A stretch of DNA of 64,000 nucleotides from the NCBI RefSeq assembly GCF_035046485.1, contig NC_085138.1:342252263-342316262 (forward strand). Reading direction: 5' to 3'. The notes below the pieces were generated by a model that saw only the letters and a list, made by a program, of their open reading frames with translations, did no database searches and was not told the origin of the DNA. Shown here one piece after another: positions 23,130 to 34,320 of this stretch; position 1 is the first letter of the stretch; each line of letters opens with the position of its first letter. This DNA is from Aedes albopictus. Its lineage: Eukaryota; Arthropoda; Insecta; Diptera; Culicidae. Made by a program: the position numbers and the translations under genes.

Positions 23130-23750
23130 CCTTCACGCACACAGCCCAAATCGGTCATCAGGAGCCAAACACGAGAGGAAACGAGCCAAGCAACAAAAAC
23201 GCAACCCACCCAAAAACTCCTTCACCCACACAGCTGCTCCAACCAACCCGAAGCAGTGAGCCGCAGGCTGAAGGCACTCGGTTGGGTTTGAACCGTCATC
23301 ATCATCATCGTCATCGTTCCTCCACCTCCGCCTCGATGATCGTTCCACGGTGCGGCGGGTTCGGTTGGTGGGTTTTGTTTTTCCTTTTTTTCGAACAGCC
23401 ACCGACGACAACAACGACGACGCGACGGTCGCGCATTGCAAGGCGATCATCGCCGTCGTCCACCATCTGCCGCGCGTGTTGCTGGTGAGGTGAACAAGTG
23501 AGCAGCAGCCGCCCTTCATTGATGCTGCTGCTGTTGTTGGTTGCATGGGTTGCATCGATGTCGTCGTCGTCGTTGTCGCTGCGTTGTTGCCGTGATGCGA
23601 TGCGGATGGAGAAGTTTTTCGGAGGAGGTTGAAAAGCGATTCCTTTTTGTGTGGTGGTGTGAGTGCGCGCGCACTCGGGTCGTCGTCATCTTCGCATCGC
23701 ATCGGCCGGCGGGTCGGTCGGTGGGTCGTGGGTAGTAAATTTTGTGCTTT
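23130..23750. other. GC- and trinucleotide-rich low-complexity region
   Basis: Runs of CAT/CGT, ACGACA and GCTGTTGTT repeats. Open frames exist on both strands (189 codons on the - strand) but are low-complexity (D, T, R runs). It may be a promoter or leader exon of an unseen gene. Confidence 0.3.
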
Positions 23751-23775
23751 TTTTCTCCCCGTTCTGATGCACAGT

Positions 23776-24356
23776 CAGGGTTGCCACTACTTTTTTTAAA
23801 ATATCTGGCAAATTTGAAAACGAAAATCTGGCAAAATCTGGCAGTTCTCGCCATAACAAAATTATAATAAAATTTGATAACTATTTTTCTAAGTTTCGCA
23901 AGTAACACAATTTCAAAACAACAACACTCTTGATATCACAACTGGAATAGTGAACATGAAATCAATCACATATTGTCGGGCCGCCACCAGACCGGACGTC
24001 CCACAAACAAGTCGCGACGCGACCAAACTCGTGACGTTTTTGAATCATGTCAAAAGTAGCGCGCATCCTTTCCGTTGTTTTCAGCAACGCAGCGCACTAG
24101 ATGCGAAACAGTTGCGACACTTATGGACCAAGGAAATTTTTGATTGAATGTCTGTCTTGATTCCAACCGGATAGACAATATCGTCTCCATTAATCGATAA
24201 CAGTATTTATAATTAACATTCTTGTTACTGATTCATAGCATAAGTAAATCTGTAAAAATTTTCAAAAATCTGGCAGAACAGCAGGTTTCTCTTTTTATCT
24301 TTTCGGCAATCAAAAATCTGGCTGTGCCAGATAAATCTGGCATAATGGCAACCCTG
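23776..24356. mobile_element. hAT-type MITE with 8-bp target duplication
   Basis: Ends CAGGGTTGCCACTA and TAATGGCAACCCTG. TGCACAGT is duplicated exactly at 23768-23775 and 24357-24364. An 8-bp duplication with CAGGG ends is the hAT pattern. The internal motif AAATCTGGCA recurs near both ends. No transposase. Confidence 0.9.
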
Positions 24357-24674
24357 TGCACAGTGGTGGATGCATGCATTTTATGGGCGAGCGCGGCACG
24401 AGTGTGCGTGGATGATGGATGATGTGTGGCGCTGGCTGGTGCATGAGTGAGGTGGTATGCAGACGGAATGGGATTTTAACTTGATTTCGTGGAGTTTTCA
24501 AACCGGTTTTTGGGATTTTTGCGACGATGACCTCGGCGGTTGCACTCATTCGGAATGGAGGAAAACTTTACTGATATGAATCAATTTTGAAGTGATTGTT
24601 TCATATGAACGCATTTATTTTTTACTTGAAAGGATAATTCCTTTGAAAAGGGGGTGTTGCTGCCAGCACTGCCT

Positions 24675-25927
24675 CCCGAGCAGAAGGGAATAACAACAGC
24701 ATAATACAATGCGTTATTTTGGCAAAATAACTGCATAAAGGAATCTGTTATTTTTATGTTATTAACATAACATATTATGTTATAGACTTGCGTGTCATAA
24801 GCGGCAAAATAACAAATACCATAACAAAAAAATGTTCCTGGCAGACGAATTTAATAACATCTTTTGTTCGTTTTAATAACAACATAATAATAGTGAATTT
24901 GGAAAATGTGTCAATAACAAATTTTGTACTTGAAATGTTATTAATAATAATCTAAAATCAAAACTTGTTATGATGCATAGGTCATACAGTACTGGACAGA
25001 ATAAAATACGCATTGACCGATTTCATACAACATGTTTAAGTATGGAATCTCTGAATATCAGCTTCAAGTGCACATATTGACTTCAAAATTTAACTGAACT
25101 CTTTTAATAACTTGAAATTTAAAGTGTTGAGAAATAAGACTATTACATGTAAGATTTTCATAGCTATCACAATCCACTTATTTCGAGAAAAACCGAAAAA
25201 ATTTCATTTTGGTATAACTTTAAAATGATGACCAAGTTCTTCTGCAAAGTTAATCAGACTAACGAAGCACACTACTTTTCTGAATAACCCGTTTGGGTAA
25301 AACAATTGGATAATGGCAATTTTACTATTTTTATGGAAATGACCGTTTTGCGATATTTTTAAAAGTTTTTCTCAGAACAATTTTGTCACGGATCAAATTC
25401 AAATTGTTATAATTATCGAGACAAAATTGAGATCGATCACTACCCAAGAAGCTGAGATTCAACCCTCAAACAATCAATGCGCACTTTAATTTCTCTAGTT
25501 TCTATTACTTTCGAAATTATTATAAAACACTGAGACTCATTTGCAGTTGGGATGTAATGCCAGGAAAAGGCAGAGAAACTGATGAGTAAATATGCACAAG
25601 CTTTCCATCACGAAATGCTGCAAACAACGTAAATCTCGAGTGATGCAGTTTTGATATCAAAGCTTGTTATTGTCGTGCTATTGATGATCAAATATTTGAC
25701 CAATCATAATAATAAAATAATAACTTAACATGTTTTCCAACAAAATATATTATTCAGATATTATTTCATGAACGTATACTAATACTATGATCATAACAAA
25801 ATGAGATTGTCCAACAAAATATGTTATGGAGAAGCAATGCTTTGATAAGTTAACAATAACAAAACAAGATTTAAAAACAGGTTATGTTATTTCGTAGTTA
25901 TTAATTTGATATTCTCCTCTGCTCGGG
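24675..25927. mobile_element. DNA element with CCCGAGCAGARGRGAAT ends
   Basis: CCCGAGCAGAAGGGAATAAC at the left pairs with complement CCCGAGCAGAGGAGAATATC at the right. AATAAC/GTTATT motifs are scattered throughout. No ORF of note. Target duplication not seen. Confidence 0.65.
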
Positions 25928-26466
25928 GCTCTAACCAACCGATTTGAGATTTCAATTGAATGGTATCATCAGATGTGAGAGATTTACAGACTAACTTAAA
26001 CTAGTTCAATCCAAACATAACGATTCAGCTACGCATCTTTATTATCGATATTCTTAGTTCTAACTTAAATTATTACCAGAAGAACATAAGGAACCGAGCC
26101 ACTTAGGCAGTGGCTTCTATTTTGGGCACTTTCCGCTATAACTTAGTCAATTTTGAACCAATTGACAGAATTTTTGGAACGCGGTGAGATAGAAATGTTT
26201 TTGATCTATTGTGATGTATGCCCCTGATCAGTTTTATTATAGCTATATATAACAACTAGGGTAAACGCTCCCTTAGGGGAGGTAGTATCAATGGTGGTGG
26301 TAGTGGCAATTTAGCACTATTTCGACCAAAACTGCTCGCAAATGTCATTTATGATAAATGTATTATACTTAAATGATGAGTTTAATTCAGTTTTGTTATC
26401 AGGATTTGGCCTAAAACCTATTTTAAACAATTGTTTTCCTTAAATTTTTAACTCCTTTGCACCTAT
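25928..26466. other. Intergenic DNA, no gene recognised
   Basis: AT-rich. CTAGGGTAAACG at about 26257 weakly mirrors AGTAAACGTACC (complement) near 33812, possibly the outer ends of a larger element. Confidence 0.3.
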
Positions 26467-26935
26467 AGTGGTGGTTCCCATAAGTTTCTTACCGATTTTG
26501 GCAACACGAGCTGAATTTTATGTTGCCAAAATCGGTAATTTTTTTTTGTGGATTATTTTCAACTTTTATAAGTCAATTTGGCTTATATTTTAAATATGGA
26601 CTATTCACAAGTTATAAAACGATCCCTGAAGGTGACGTTCAAAAATTACGTCTTGATTTGTAAAATTGTTGATTTTGGAAAATTTTATGAATTTTGATGT
26701 TTTTAAGAAGAGTAAGGCTAAAAAAATAAATACATTTACAGATACAATCGATTTGGCGGTAAAATTTTTTGGTCAAATTTTTTTGTTGCCAAAATCGGGT
26801 GTTGCCAAAATCGGTAAGAAATTGTTGCCAAAAACGGGTGTTGCCAAAATCGGGAAGGAAATGTTGCCAAAAACGGGTGTTGCCAAAATCGGTAAGAAAC
26901 TGTAATTCAATGGGATGCGCCACTATAGGAACCAA
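26467..26935. repeat. Inverted repeat unit with internal 39-bp tandem array
   Basis: CTATAGTGGTGGTTCC..TTTCTTACCGATTTTGGCAA on the left mirrors TTGCCAAAATCGGTAAGAAA..GCCACTATAGGAACC on the right. The array itself is at 26783-26900. Confidence 0.65.
26783..26900 (+). repeat. Three 39-bp tandem repeats
   Basis: Unit TTGTTGCCAAAAWCGGGTG followed by TTGCCAAAATCGGTAAGAAA, three copies with few substitutions. Being 39 bp, it keeps frame and would read as a 13-residue repeat (LPKTGVAKIGK), but the context is non-coding. Confidence 0.85.
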
Positions 26936-27008
26936 TGATAAATTTTAGCACCATAATATGAACCGTGTACCTATAGTTGGTGCAAGTGATTTAAAAGAAA
27001 AAAAAAAC

Positions 27009-27786
27009 CGATTTAATCCACCTATGGTGAACAGAACCCTTCTCACACTTATTAAAACTATTGTTGTATTATTTGTATTTAACATATTTATTTTGTGTGA
27101 TGGATCAAAAGTTCTAGAAAATATTGTGGATTTATTTGGCATCTAGTGGATTGGTTTTCAAAATAGCATCATGGACCACGGACTAAACTACCAGAAATGC
27201 CAGACACCTCCTAGAAACATGTATGGAATGTTAAAAAAATAGCTTACATATTCTGGAATATTGTATCTTTTGTTAACTGTCAAAAAATCTTGAATCGATT
27301 AACAAATGGATAAGAAAATCAGCGAGATACACTTTGTCTAATATCTCTTAATCAGTCGAATAAATTAGCTCCGAAGTACTTGGTATTCATGGTTATGGTG
27401 TGAAAAGCTTGGTAAAAAGGACAAAAATGATATATCTACTAAGTTAATCAGTTTTGGAATTAGCTGGTTATTTTGGCTGTCCAGTTCTTGCATTTTTCCC
27501 ACAACAATTATATTATTTTGTTATTTATAATTTTATTGAAAACAATAACCTGCTAGTATACCTTTTATGAGGTCAGCATTATAGCATTATTTATTGAACA
27601 ATAATTCCCCATAGACTGGTCAAAAGCTCATGCAAGATATCAAGCGAATATAATAATAAAATAAAAAAGGAATTTATTGAAATACTCTTCGGAATGTCCA
27701 ATCGAAATAAAATTTCAGGGCCTTTTACAAGGATACTGTAGCTTTCATTTTCTGCTAAGAGAATTCAAATCGGTTGACAGACGGCT
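27009..27786 (+). repeat. Left arm of a 0.8-kb inverted repeat
   Basis: Inverted copy of 32875-33668, with small indels. Before the LOA-type insertion the two arms were separated by only about 350 bp. Confidence 0.85.
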
Positions 27787-28160
27787 GAGATATTTATTAT
27801 GATACACTTGGTCGAAAATCTCAAAAAGTTTAGTTGAATAAATCCTAAGTATTCTTCGAAAGATATCTCTGTAACTAAATGTCCAATCCTAATAAAATTT
27901 CTGGGCAATCTACTAGGATGTTGTAGCTTTCATTTGATGCCAAGAGAACCCAAATCGATTGACACACGGCTGAGATATTCATCAATATGCTAAATGTCAA
28001 AAATCTCTCAAAAAGCTAACCTATATTACTTTAAAAGTACTCTTCGACAGATATCTCGGTAACCAAATGTCCGATCATAATAAAATTCAATAGGGTTCTA
28101 CTAGGATGTTGTAGCTTTCATTTGCAACTAAGAGAGCCGTCTGTCAACCGATTTGAATTC
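27660..28160 (+). repeat. Three imperfect tandem repeats of about 185 bp
   Basis: Each unit contains ACTCTTCGRMAGATATCTC-like sequence, AATGTCCRATC, AATAAAATT, GGATGTTGTAGCTTTCATTT and GACASACGGCTGAGATATT in order. Units start at about 27660, 27846 and 28031. Confidence 0.7.
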
Positions 28161-28162
28161 TC
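27942..28162 (+). repeat. 221-bp target-site duplication, left copy
   Basis: Identical base for base to 32682-32902, ending exactly where the LOA-type element begins. Confidence 0.95.
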
Positions 28163-28552
28163 CGGCTTTTCGGGCCCGTATGAAGTTGATCACCAATATC
28201 AACTTCTTTTCCCGATCAGCCTAGATAGCTGTGTAGTGTCGGTAGCGGTTAGTTCAACTGGCTAAGAATAGCACTACGGACCGCCTGTTCCAGTGGTAGG
28301 AATCCACTAATCAGGTGACCCCTAATTCATGGTGTTATGCGGCTTTATGCTTACCGTGCCTAGGAATGAATGGCTAGGGGGGTCTAATAAAAACCTAACC
28401 GCAAACGGAGCCTGTGGAGTACCAGGGCACCCTCCACAGTATTTGCCCTTACTGTGCTAACCGGAGCAATAGCGCGGTGGACCTTGTGTTTCTCCGAGAT
28501 AATCAGCTGCCCTTCTTCAATCTCATACTTGAGGCTGAATAAGGGCGGGATT

Positions 28553-28747
28553 ATGAAGATGTTATTAATTAGTTTAGATTTTCACCTATATGGTTTCGCA
28601 TTATGCGTTTTACACAGTGTATTCTGTGCATCCTCGCCTTTGGCGCACTCAATTCGATACCGATCTGGCTTTATTGTTGCTGTTCTTTTTTGTGCTGTGA
28701 TTGTTAAGAGTTTAATCTTGCCTAGTTTGGGTAGTGGCTACGGTTAG
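28553..28747 (+). CDS. Short upstream ORF of the LOA-type element (64 codons, hydrophobic)
   Basis: ATG at 28553 opens a frame with two hydrophobic stretches (HLYGFALCVLHSVFCASS and FIVAVLFCAVIVKSLI). Its stop TAG lies at 28745-28747, overlapping the start of the large ORF in another frame. No known function. It may be only leader sequence, or a regulator of downstream initiation. Confidence 0.3.
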   Translation: MKMLLISLDFHLYGFALCVLHSVFCASSPLAHSIRYRSGFIVAVLFCAVIVKSLILPSLGSGYG

Positions 28748-31700
28748 GATAGCTCAGATCAATCTTCAGCACAAAAGAACAGCAACGATCAATCTTTGTA
28801 GACTTATGCAAAATGGTACAGCCCAAGTGGCGTTAGTCCAAGAACCTTACTTTCGTAAGGGGAATTTCTATTTAGGAAACCTTGTGAATCCGGTGTTTGC
28901 TACTTTCAGTAAAAATGAAATGGCAAACTCACGTGTCATGCCTCGAGCATGTGTGCTTGTCAACAACGCAATCGTTGCTACACTCATCTCTGAACTAACT
29001 ACCAGAGATGTATGTGCTATCATAATAGATGTATCTGTTGGAAACCTCAACAGGAAATACGTTTATTGTTCGGTTTATTTACCGCATGATGAACCATCCC
29101 CTACGGATGCTTTCAAGCAAGTCATTGCATACTGCACTTCAAAAGGCCTTCCGCTAATTGTTGGTAGTGATGCTAATGCTCACCATATAATCTGGGGCAG
29201 CTCAGACATCAATTTGAGAGGCTCCAGTTTGATGGAATACTTGAGTAGTACAGATCTTGGATTACTTAACATAGGCAACCGCCCAACCTTCATGGTATCT
29301 GGTAGAGAGGAAGTGTTAGACATAACGCTTTGCTCTAGCAGAATTAGTCATGAGCTGACCAATTGGCATGTGTCAGATGAAGAATCTTTATCTGATCATC
29401 GTTACATCTTGTTTGAACATGTGAATTTTACTTCGCAAACTTTGCGTTTCAGGAATCCCCGGTCAACCAACTGGGATCTCTTTACCGATTTGGTTGCAGC
29501 CAAATTTCATGGATACTCACCATCAATTGACACTCCAAGTGATTTAGATGATGCCGTTGATACTACAACGACCTTCATCATGGAAGCTTTTGAAGAAGCC
29601 TGCCCTCTGCGGTCTGTGAAGACCACAAGAGGAACCCCTTGGTGGAACTCCGATCTGGCGAAGCTCAGGAAACAATGTAGAAAGAGTTGGAACAGACGAC
29701 GTTCGGCTGGATCGGAAGCTTTCAGGTCGGCTCGCAAGGCCTACCAGAAAGCTCTTCGGTCTGCTGAACGATCCGGCTGGAAAAACCTTTGTACAAATGT
29801 TTCCAGTCTGAGTGAAGCCAGTCGATTGAACAAAATCCTTGCAAAATCTAAGGATTTTCAAGTGAACGAACTTCGTTTGCCAAATGGTGATTTCACTTCC
29901 TCTGATGAGGAAGTTTTAGAATGTTTATTCAGTACACACTTCCCCGGATGTGTGGATATTACATCTTCGGATGAACCTGATGTCTTTTCTTGTAGTTATG
30001 ATTCTTTAGCTTCAGCTCGGAGTATCATAACTTTAGAATCGATTGAATGGGCACTTAATAGCTTTGCTCCTTTCAAATCTCCTGGGGCAGATGGGATTTA
30101 TCCTATTTTGCTTCAGAAGGGATTTGATCATTTCAAACATGTTTTGAAACAACTACTTGTTTGCAGTTTTGCCACAGGGTATATTCCCAAATCCTGGCGG
30201 GATATTACTGTGAAGTTTATTCCGAAAGTGGGTCGCGCGTCGTATGAAGAAGCAAAGAGCTTCAGACCTATCAGTTTGACCTCTTTTCTTCTGAAATGCT
30301 TAGAACGCATTGTGGATCATCACATCCGTGATGTTTATCTGGCCAATGTGCCTCTTCATGTGAACCAACATGCTTACCAATCTGGAAAGTCCACTGTGAC
30401 TCTTTTACACAAAGTTGTTTACGATATCGAGAAGGCATTCGCTCAAAAGCAATCCTGCTTGGGTGTTTTCTTAGATATCGAGGGTGCCTTTGACAACGTG
30501 CCTTTCGATGCCATATTGGAAGCCGCACGGGGTCATGGTATATCTCCAATGATTTCCAATTGGATTCACCAAATGCTCAAAAACCGACATCTCTTCTCGA
30601 CATTGCGTCAAGCGGCGATTAGGAAATTGAGTGTTTGTGGATGCCCCCAAGGGGGAGTCTTATCACCACTTTTATGGAATCTCGTAGCAGATACGCTATT
30701 GAGGCAACTCAATAATAGCGGTTTTCCTACTTATGGTTTTGCCGACGACTACCTAACATTGTTAGTCGGTATGTGCATCAGCACCCTTTTCGACCTGATG
30801 CAAAACGCTCTACAGGTAGTTGAGGGTTGGTGTCGCCAATATGGCCTTTCGGTAAATCCGAGTAAAACATCTATTGTTCTTTTCACGGAAAAGCGAAACC
30901 GTAATGGTGTTCGAACTTTACGTCTCTTTGATTCTGAAATCAATGTGACTGAACAGGTAAAGTACGTTGGAGTCATTCTTGATTCCAAGCTTTCCTGGAC
31001 ACCTCATGTTGAGTTCAGAATCAAGAAAGCTTGTATGGCCTTCGGGCAATGCCGGCGAACCTTTGGTACAACTTGGGGTCTAAAACCCAAGTATATCAAA
31101 TGGATCTACACAACTGTTGTTCGGCCAATATTGGCCTATGGATGTCTTGTGTGGTGGCAAAAGGGCGAAGTGAGAACGGTCCAATCAAAGTTAGGCCATC
31201 TCCAAAGGATGTGCTTAATGGCGATGTCTGGAGCGTTCTCTTCAACTCCCACGGCAGCAGTCGAAATTCTCTTTGACGTTGTCCCACTACACATTCATCT
31301 CAAACAAGAAGCACTTTCTTGCACTTACCGTCTATGGGTACTCGGTTTACTAGAGGAAACTCCTGTGAACCGCAGTTCAACACACACCTCGTTGTTTCCA
31401 CTTTTGGTGAATTGGGACAAAGTTGTCCTTGCTCCAAGTGATCTTACAATTGCTTGTAATTTTCCATATAGGACATTTTCCACGAAATTCCCTTCCCGGG
31501 AAGAGTGGACATCTGGTTATCTGGAGAGAAGTGTTTCAGACGGCATCGTATGTTACACTGATGGCTCCCTTCTAGAAGGTCGAGCAGGTGCTGGTGTTTA
31601 TTCTCGTGAGCTAAGGCTGTATCAGTCTTATTCACTTGGCAGACACTGCACCGTTTTTCAGGCCGAAATCTTTGCTCTTATGTGCGGAGTGCAATCAGCA

Positions 31701-32378
31701 CTTCAGCAGCACGTAATGGGCAAAGTAATATACTTCTGTTCAGATAGCCAGGCTGCTATTAAAGCACTTGCTTCGGCCAACTCCAGGTCGAAGATAGTTA
31801 TCGCTTGTCGAACTCAAATTGAGGAGCTGAATTCAGCAAACGCTGTTCACCTTGTATGGGTACCTGGCCATTCTTCCATCGCTGGAAATGAATTGGCTGA
31901 TGAGTTAGCTCGCACTGGAGCATCACATGACTTCATTGGCCCTGAGCCAGCTATTCCGGTATCCAAGTGTTGGGTGAAGCTTCAGATTGACACCTGGGCT
32001 GCCACTCAGCACAAACAATACTGGAATAGTTTGGAGTCATGTCGTCAAACAAAATTGTATTGTACTGAGCCATCTCTAGGGGTGGCAAAGTATCTAACAA
32101 ATCTGTCAAAGCAGAATTGCAGCATGCTGGTCAAAGCATTGACTGGCCACTGCCGACTCAGTTATCACATGGCGAATATTCAGCAAGCTGATTCATTTGC
32201 ATGTGATAGCTGTGAATCCGATTATGGAACTTCGTATCATTTAATATGTAACTGTCCAGCTTTTGCGCAATTGCGTTTCCGAGTACTCGGGAAACACTTA
32301 TTAAGTGAAACTGACTTCAGAAACCTGAATCTTCAGGACGTTCTGTTGTTCTTGACCCGCTGTGGTAAAGAGCTATAG
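28734..32378 (+). CDS. LOA-type polyprotein: endonuclease, reverse transcriptase, RNase H
   Basis: The frame is open from 28716; the first ATG is at 28806, already inside the conserved endonuclease start (IAQINLQHKR), so initiation is unclear. Residues about 1-230 are an exonuclease/endonuclease/phosphatase domain: QEPY, GSDANAHHIIWG, LSDHRYI. Residues about 420-720 are reverse transcriptase: SPGADGIYP, FRPISLTSF, FLDIEGAFDNV, GCPQGGVLSPLLW and catalytic YGFADDY. Residues about 920-1060 are RNase H: CYTDGSLLEG, AEIFAL, CSDSQAAI and WVPGHSSIAGNELADELA, with the acidic residues present. A C-x2-C..H..C knuckle lies near residue 1170. The protein performs target-primed reverse transcription and RNA removal. 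No stop or frameshift was found, so it may be functional. Confidence 0.85.
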   Translation: MATVRIAQINLQHKRTATINLCRLMQNGTAQVALVQEPYFRKGNFYLGNLVNPVFATFSKNEMANSRVMPRACVLVNNAIVATLISELTTRDVCAIIIDVSVGNLNRKYVYCSVYLPHDEPSPTDAFKQVIAYCTSKGLPLIVGSDANAHHIIWGSSDINLRGSSLMEYLSSTDLGLLNIGNRPTFMVSGREEVLDITLCSSRISHELTNWHVSDEESLSDHRYILFEHVNFTSQTLRFRNPRSTNWDLFTDLVAAKFHGYSPSIDTPSDLDDAVDTTTTFIMEAFEEACPLRSVKTTRGTPWWNSDLAKLRKQCRKSWNRRRSAGSEAFRSARKAYQKALRSAERSGWKNLCTNVSSLSEASRLNKILAKSKDFQVNELRLPNGDFTSSDEEVLECLFSTHFPGCVDITSSDEPDVFSCSYDSLASARSIITLESIEWALNSFAPFKSPGADGIYPILLQKGFDHFKHVLKQLLVCSFATGYIPKSWRDITVKFIPKVGRASYEEAKSFRPISLTSFLLKCLERIVDHHIRDVYLANVPLHVNQHAYQSGKSTVTLLHKVVYDIEKAFAQKQSCLGVFLDIEGAFDNVPFDAILEAARGHGISPMISNWIHQMLKNRHLFSTLRQAAIRKLSVCGCPQGGVLSPLLWNLVADTLLRQLNNSGFPTYGFADDYLTLLVGMCISTLFDLMQNALQVVEGWCRQYGLSVNPSKTSIVLFTEKRNRNGVRTLRLFDSEINVTEQVKYVGVILDSKLSWTPHVEFRIKKACMAFGQCRRTFGTTWGLKPKYIKWIYTTVVRPILAYGCLVWWQKGEVRTVQSKLGHLQRMCLMAMSGAFSSTPTAAVEILFDVVPLHIHLKQEALSCTYRLWVLGLLEETPVNRSSTHTSLFPLLVNWDKVVLAPSDLTIACNFPYRTFSTKFPSREEWTSGYLERSVSDGIVCYTDGSLLEGRAGAGVYSRELRLYQSYSLGRHCTVFQAEIFALMCGVQSALQQHVMGKVIYFCSDSQAAIKALASANSRSKIVIACRTQIEELNSANAVHLVWVPGHSSIAGNELADELARTGASHDFIGPEPAIPVSKCWVKLQIDTWAATQHKQYWNSLESCRQTKLYCTEPSLGVAKYLTNLSKQNCSMLVKALTGHCRLSYHMANIQQADSFACDSCESDYGTSYHLICNCPAFAQLRFRVLGKHLLSETDFRNLNLQDVLLFLTRCGKEL

Positions 32379-32394
32379 GCTCTCTTTACGCTTT

Positions 32395-32506
32395 ATGCAT
32401 TATCACAGTGCCCTTCTCAGGGCGCTGTTCGAACCCATTGTGGCACGCTTATGCGTTATCACAGTGTCCTTTTCAGGACGCTATGTGAACCCATTGTGGT
32501 ACGCTT
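32395..32506 (+). repeat. Two 56-bp tandem repeats in the LOA-type 3' UTR
   Basis: ATGCRTTATCACAGTGYCCT..GAACCCATTGTGGYACGCTT is present twice in a row (32395-32450 and 32451-32506), just after the ORF. Confidence 0.85.
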
Positions 32507-32681
32507 TTGCGAGTATGACGATCCTATTCCCTTACCTGTCCTTTCCCATCTCCTATCCTTTTTCCTTCCCTTCTCCGTCAGGTAAATGATGAATAAACTC
32601 GTGTTCATGGCGATGGCACAAATTTCCCAAATGGAGGAGAACGTGCCTCTAGAGCCGACCTACTGATACCTGATACCTGAT

Positions 32682-32902
32682 AAGAGAACCCAAATCGATT
32701 GACACACGGCTGAGATATTCATCAATATGCTAAATGTCAAAAATCTCTCAAAAAGCTAACCTATATTACTTTAAAAGTACTCTTCGACAGATATCTCGGT
32801 AACCAAATGTCCGATCATAATAAAATTCAATAGGGTTCTACTAGGATGTTGTAGCTTTCATTTGCAACTAAGAGAGCCGTCTGTCAACCGATTTGAATTC
32901 TC
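32682..32902 (+). repeat. 221-bp target-site duplication, right copy
   Basis: Identical to 27942-28162. Its last part belongs to the right arm of the older inverted repeat. Confidence 0.95.
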
Positions 32903-33668
32903 TTAGCAGAAAATGAAAGCTACAGTATCCTTGTAAAAGGCCCTGAAATTTTATTTCGATTGGACATTTGGTTACTGAGATATCTTCCGAAGAGTATTTC
33001 AATAAATTCCTTTTTTATTTTATTATTATATTCGCTTGTTATCTTGCATGAGCTTTTGACCAGTCTATGGGAAATTATTGTTCAATAAATAATGCTATAA
33101 TGCTGACCTCATATAAGGTGTATACTAGCAGGTTATTGTTTTCAATAAAATTATAAATAACAAAATAATATAATTGTTGTGGGAAAAATGCAAGAACTGG
33201 ACAGCCAAAATAACCAGCTAATTCCAAAACTGATTAACATAGTAGATATATCATTTTTGACCTTATTACCAAGCTTTTTACACCATAGCCATGAATACCA
33301 AGCACTTCGGAGCTAATTTATTCGACTGATTAAGAGATATTAGACAACGTGTATCTCGCTGATTTTCTTATCCATTTGTTAATCGATTCAAGATCTTTTG
33401 GCAGTTAACAAAAGATACAATATTCCAGAATATGTAACCTTTTTTTTTAAAATTTCATACAAGATTCTAGAAGGTGTCTGGCATTTCTGGTAGTTTAGTC
33501 CATGGTCCATGATGCTATTTTGGAAACCAATCCCCTAGATGCCAAATCCACAATATTTTCTAGAAGTTTTGGTCCATCACTCAAAATAAATATGTTAAAT
33601 ACAAATAATACAACAATAGTTTTAATAAGTGTAAGAAGGGTTCTGTTCACCATAGGTGGATTAAATCG
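32875..33668 (-). repeat. Right arm of the 0.8-kb inverted repeat
   Basis: Complement of 27009-27786. The outer edge is CACCATAGGTGGATTAAATCGG against CCGATTTAATCCACCTATGG at the left. Confidence 0.85.
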
Positions 33669-33936
33669 GGTTTTACATTTCCTTAGCAAATATAAATGAA
33701 AAACTACCGATTAACGCTTTAAGACTTTGTATTTTATGGTATTATTAATTTTATTCAACTATTTTACTACAAGGAGCTACTAATAGCACCACTATTGGTA
33801 CGTTTACTTTAGTGTGGAAGCGCATCACTCCTTTTCAAATCATTCTCGGTAACAACTAAACCAAAAGCCATCCCTTTCAACAAGGTACAACATTTAATGA
33901 ACATCAATGTATGTTTCATTAATTACTAATCTATGC
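33669..33936. other. Intergenic AT-rich DNA
   Basis: No gene seen. Confidence 0.3.
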
Positions 33937-34320
33937 TCTGCCGGTGGAAGCATAATTGTCCCATGTGCATTTTTAGCAATACTGAGATTTTGCAGCCCAT
34001 GACCATGTATCGTGGGGTACTATCATATGGGGAAATAAAAAGAGGTAGTGTGTTCCGAAAATTGTTGAAAAAATGCATGGCCGATTTGTAATATTCTTAA
34101 AAGTGGACGCATAAGCGTCACGTTTCATTGGAAATCCTATGGAACTTTAAAATCGCTCTAAAACAAAAAATAGTGCTCAAATTAAAAATTGGTTGATGTT
34201 AGAACACGATTCAGCACTTATACTTCATAGTTGAGACAATTTACATTTGTCGAACTTTGGACGCGATTTTCTCGATTGTCTGTTTTTGCACATGGGACAT
34301 TTATGCGTCCACCGGCAGTG
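33937..34320. mobile_element. MITE with CTGCCGGTGGAMGCATAAW ends
   Basis: The left CTGCCGGTGGAAGCATAATT and the right end in complement CTGCCGGTGGACGCATAAAT continue to GTCCCATGTGC. TGCT precedes and follows, a possible 4-bp duplication. Confidence 0.75.

Larger units (their letters stand above)
28163..32681 (+). mobile_element. LOA-group non-LTR retrotransposon (Lian-like), near intact, 4519 bp
   Basis: It begins CGGCTTTTCGGGCCCGTATG and ends in short tandem TGATACC units (32663-32681), between perfect 221-bp direct repeats. It encodes one long protein with apurinic-type endonuclease, reverse transcriptase, RNase H and a C-terminal zinc motif, the LOA-group layout. Size and single-ORF plan agree with what I remember of the Aedes Lian family; that is recollection, not a search. 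Identical flanks and an unbroken ORF indicate a recent insertion. Confidence 0.85.

Noticed and set aside
23133..23702. 189-codon - strand ORF in GC-rich DNA
   Set aside because: Low-complexity Asp, Thr and Arg runs; opposite-strand frames are equally open; no domain.
26666..26905. 79-codon ORF with 13-residue repeats
   Set aside because: The repeat follows from a 39-bp DNA array inside an inverted-repeat element; inverted copies nearby are non-coding.
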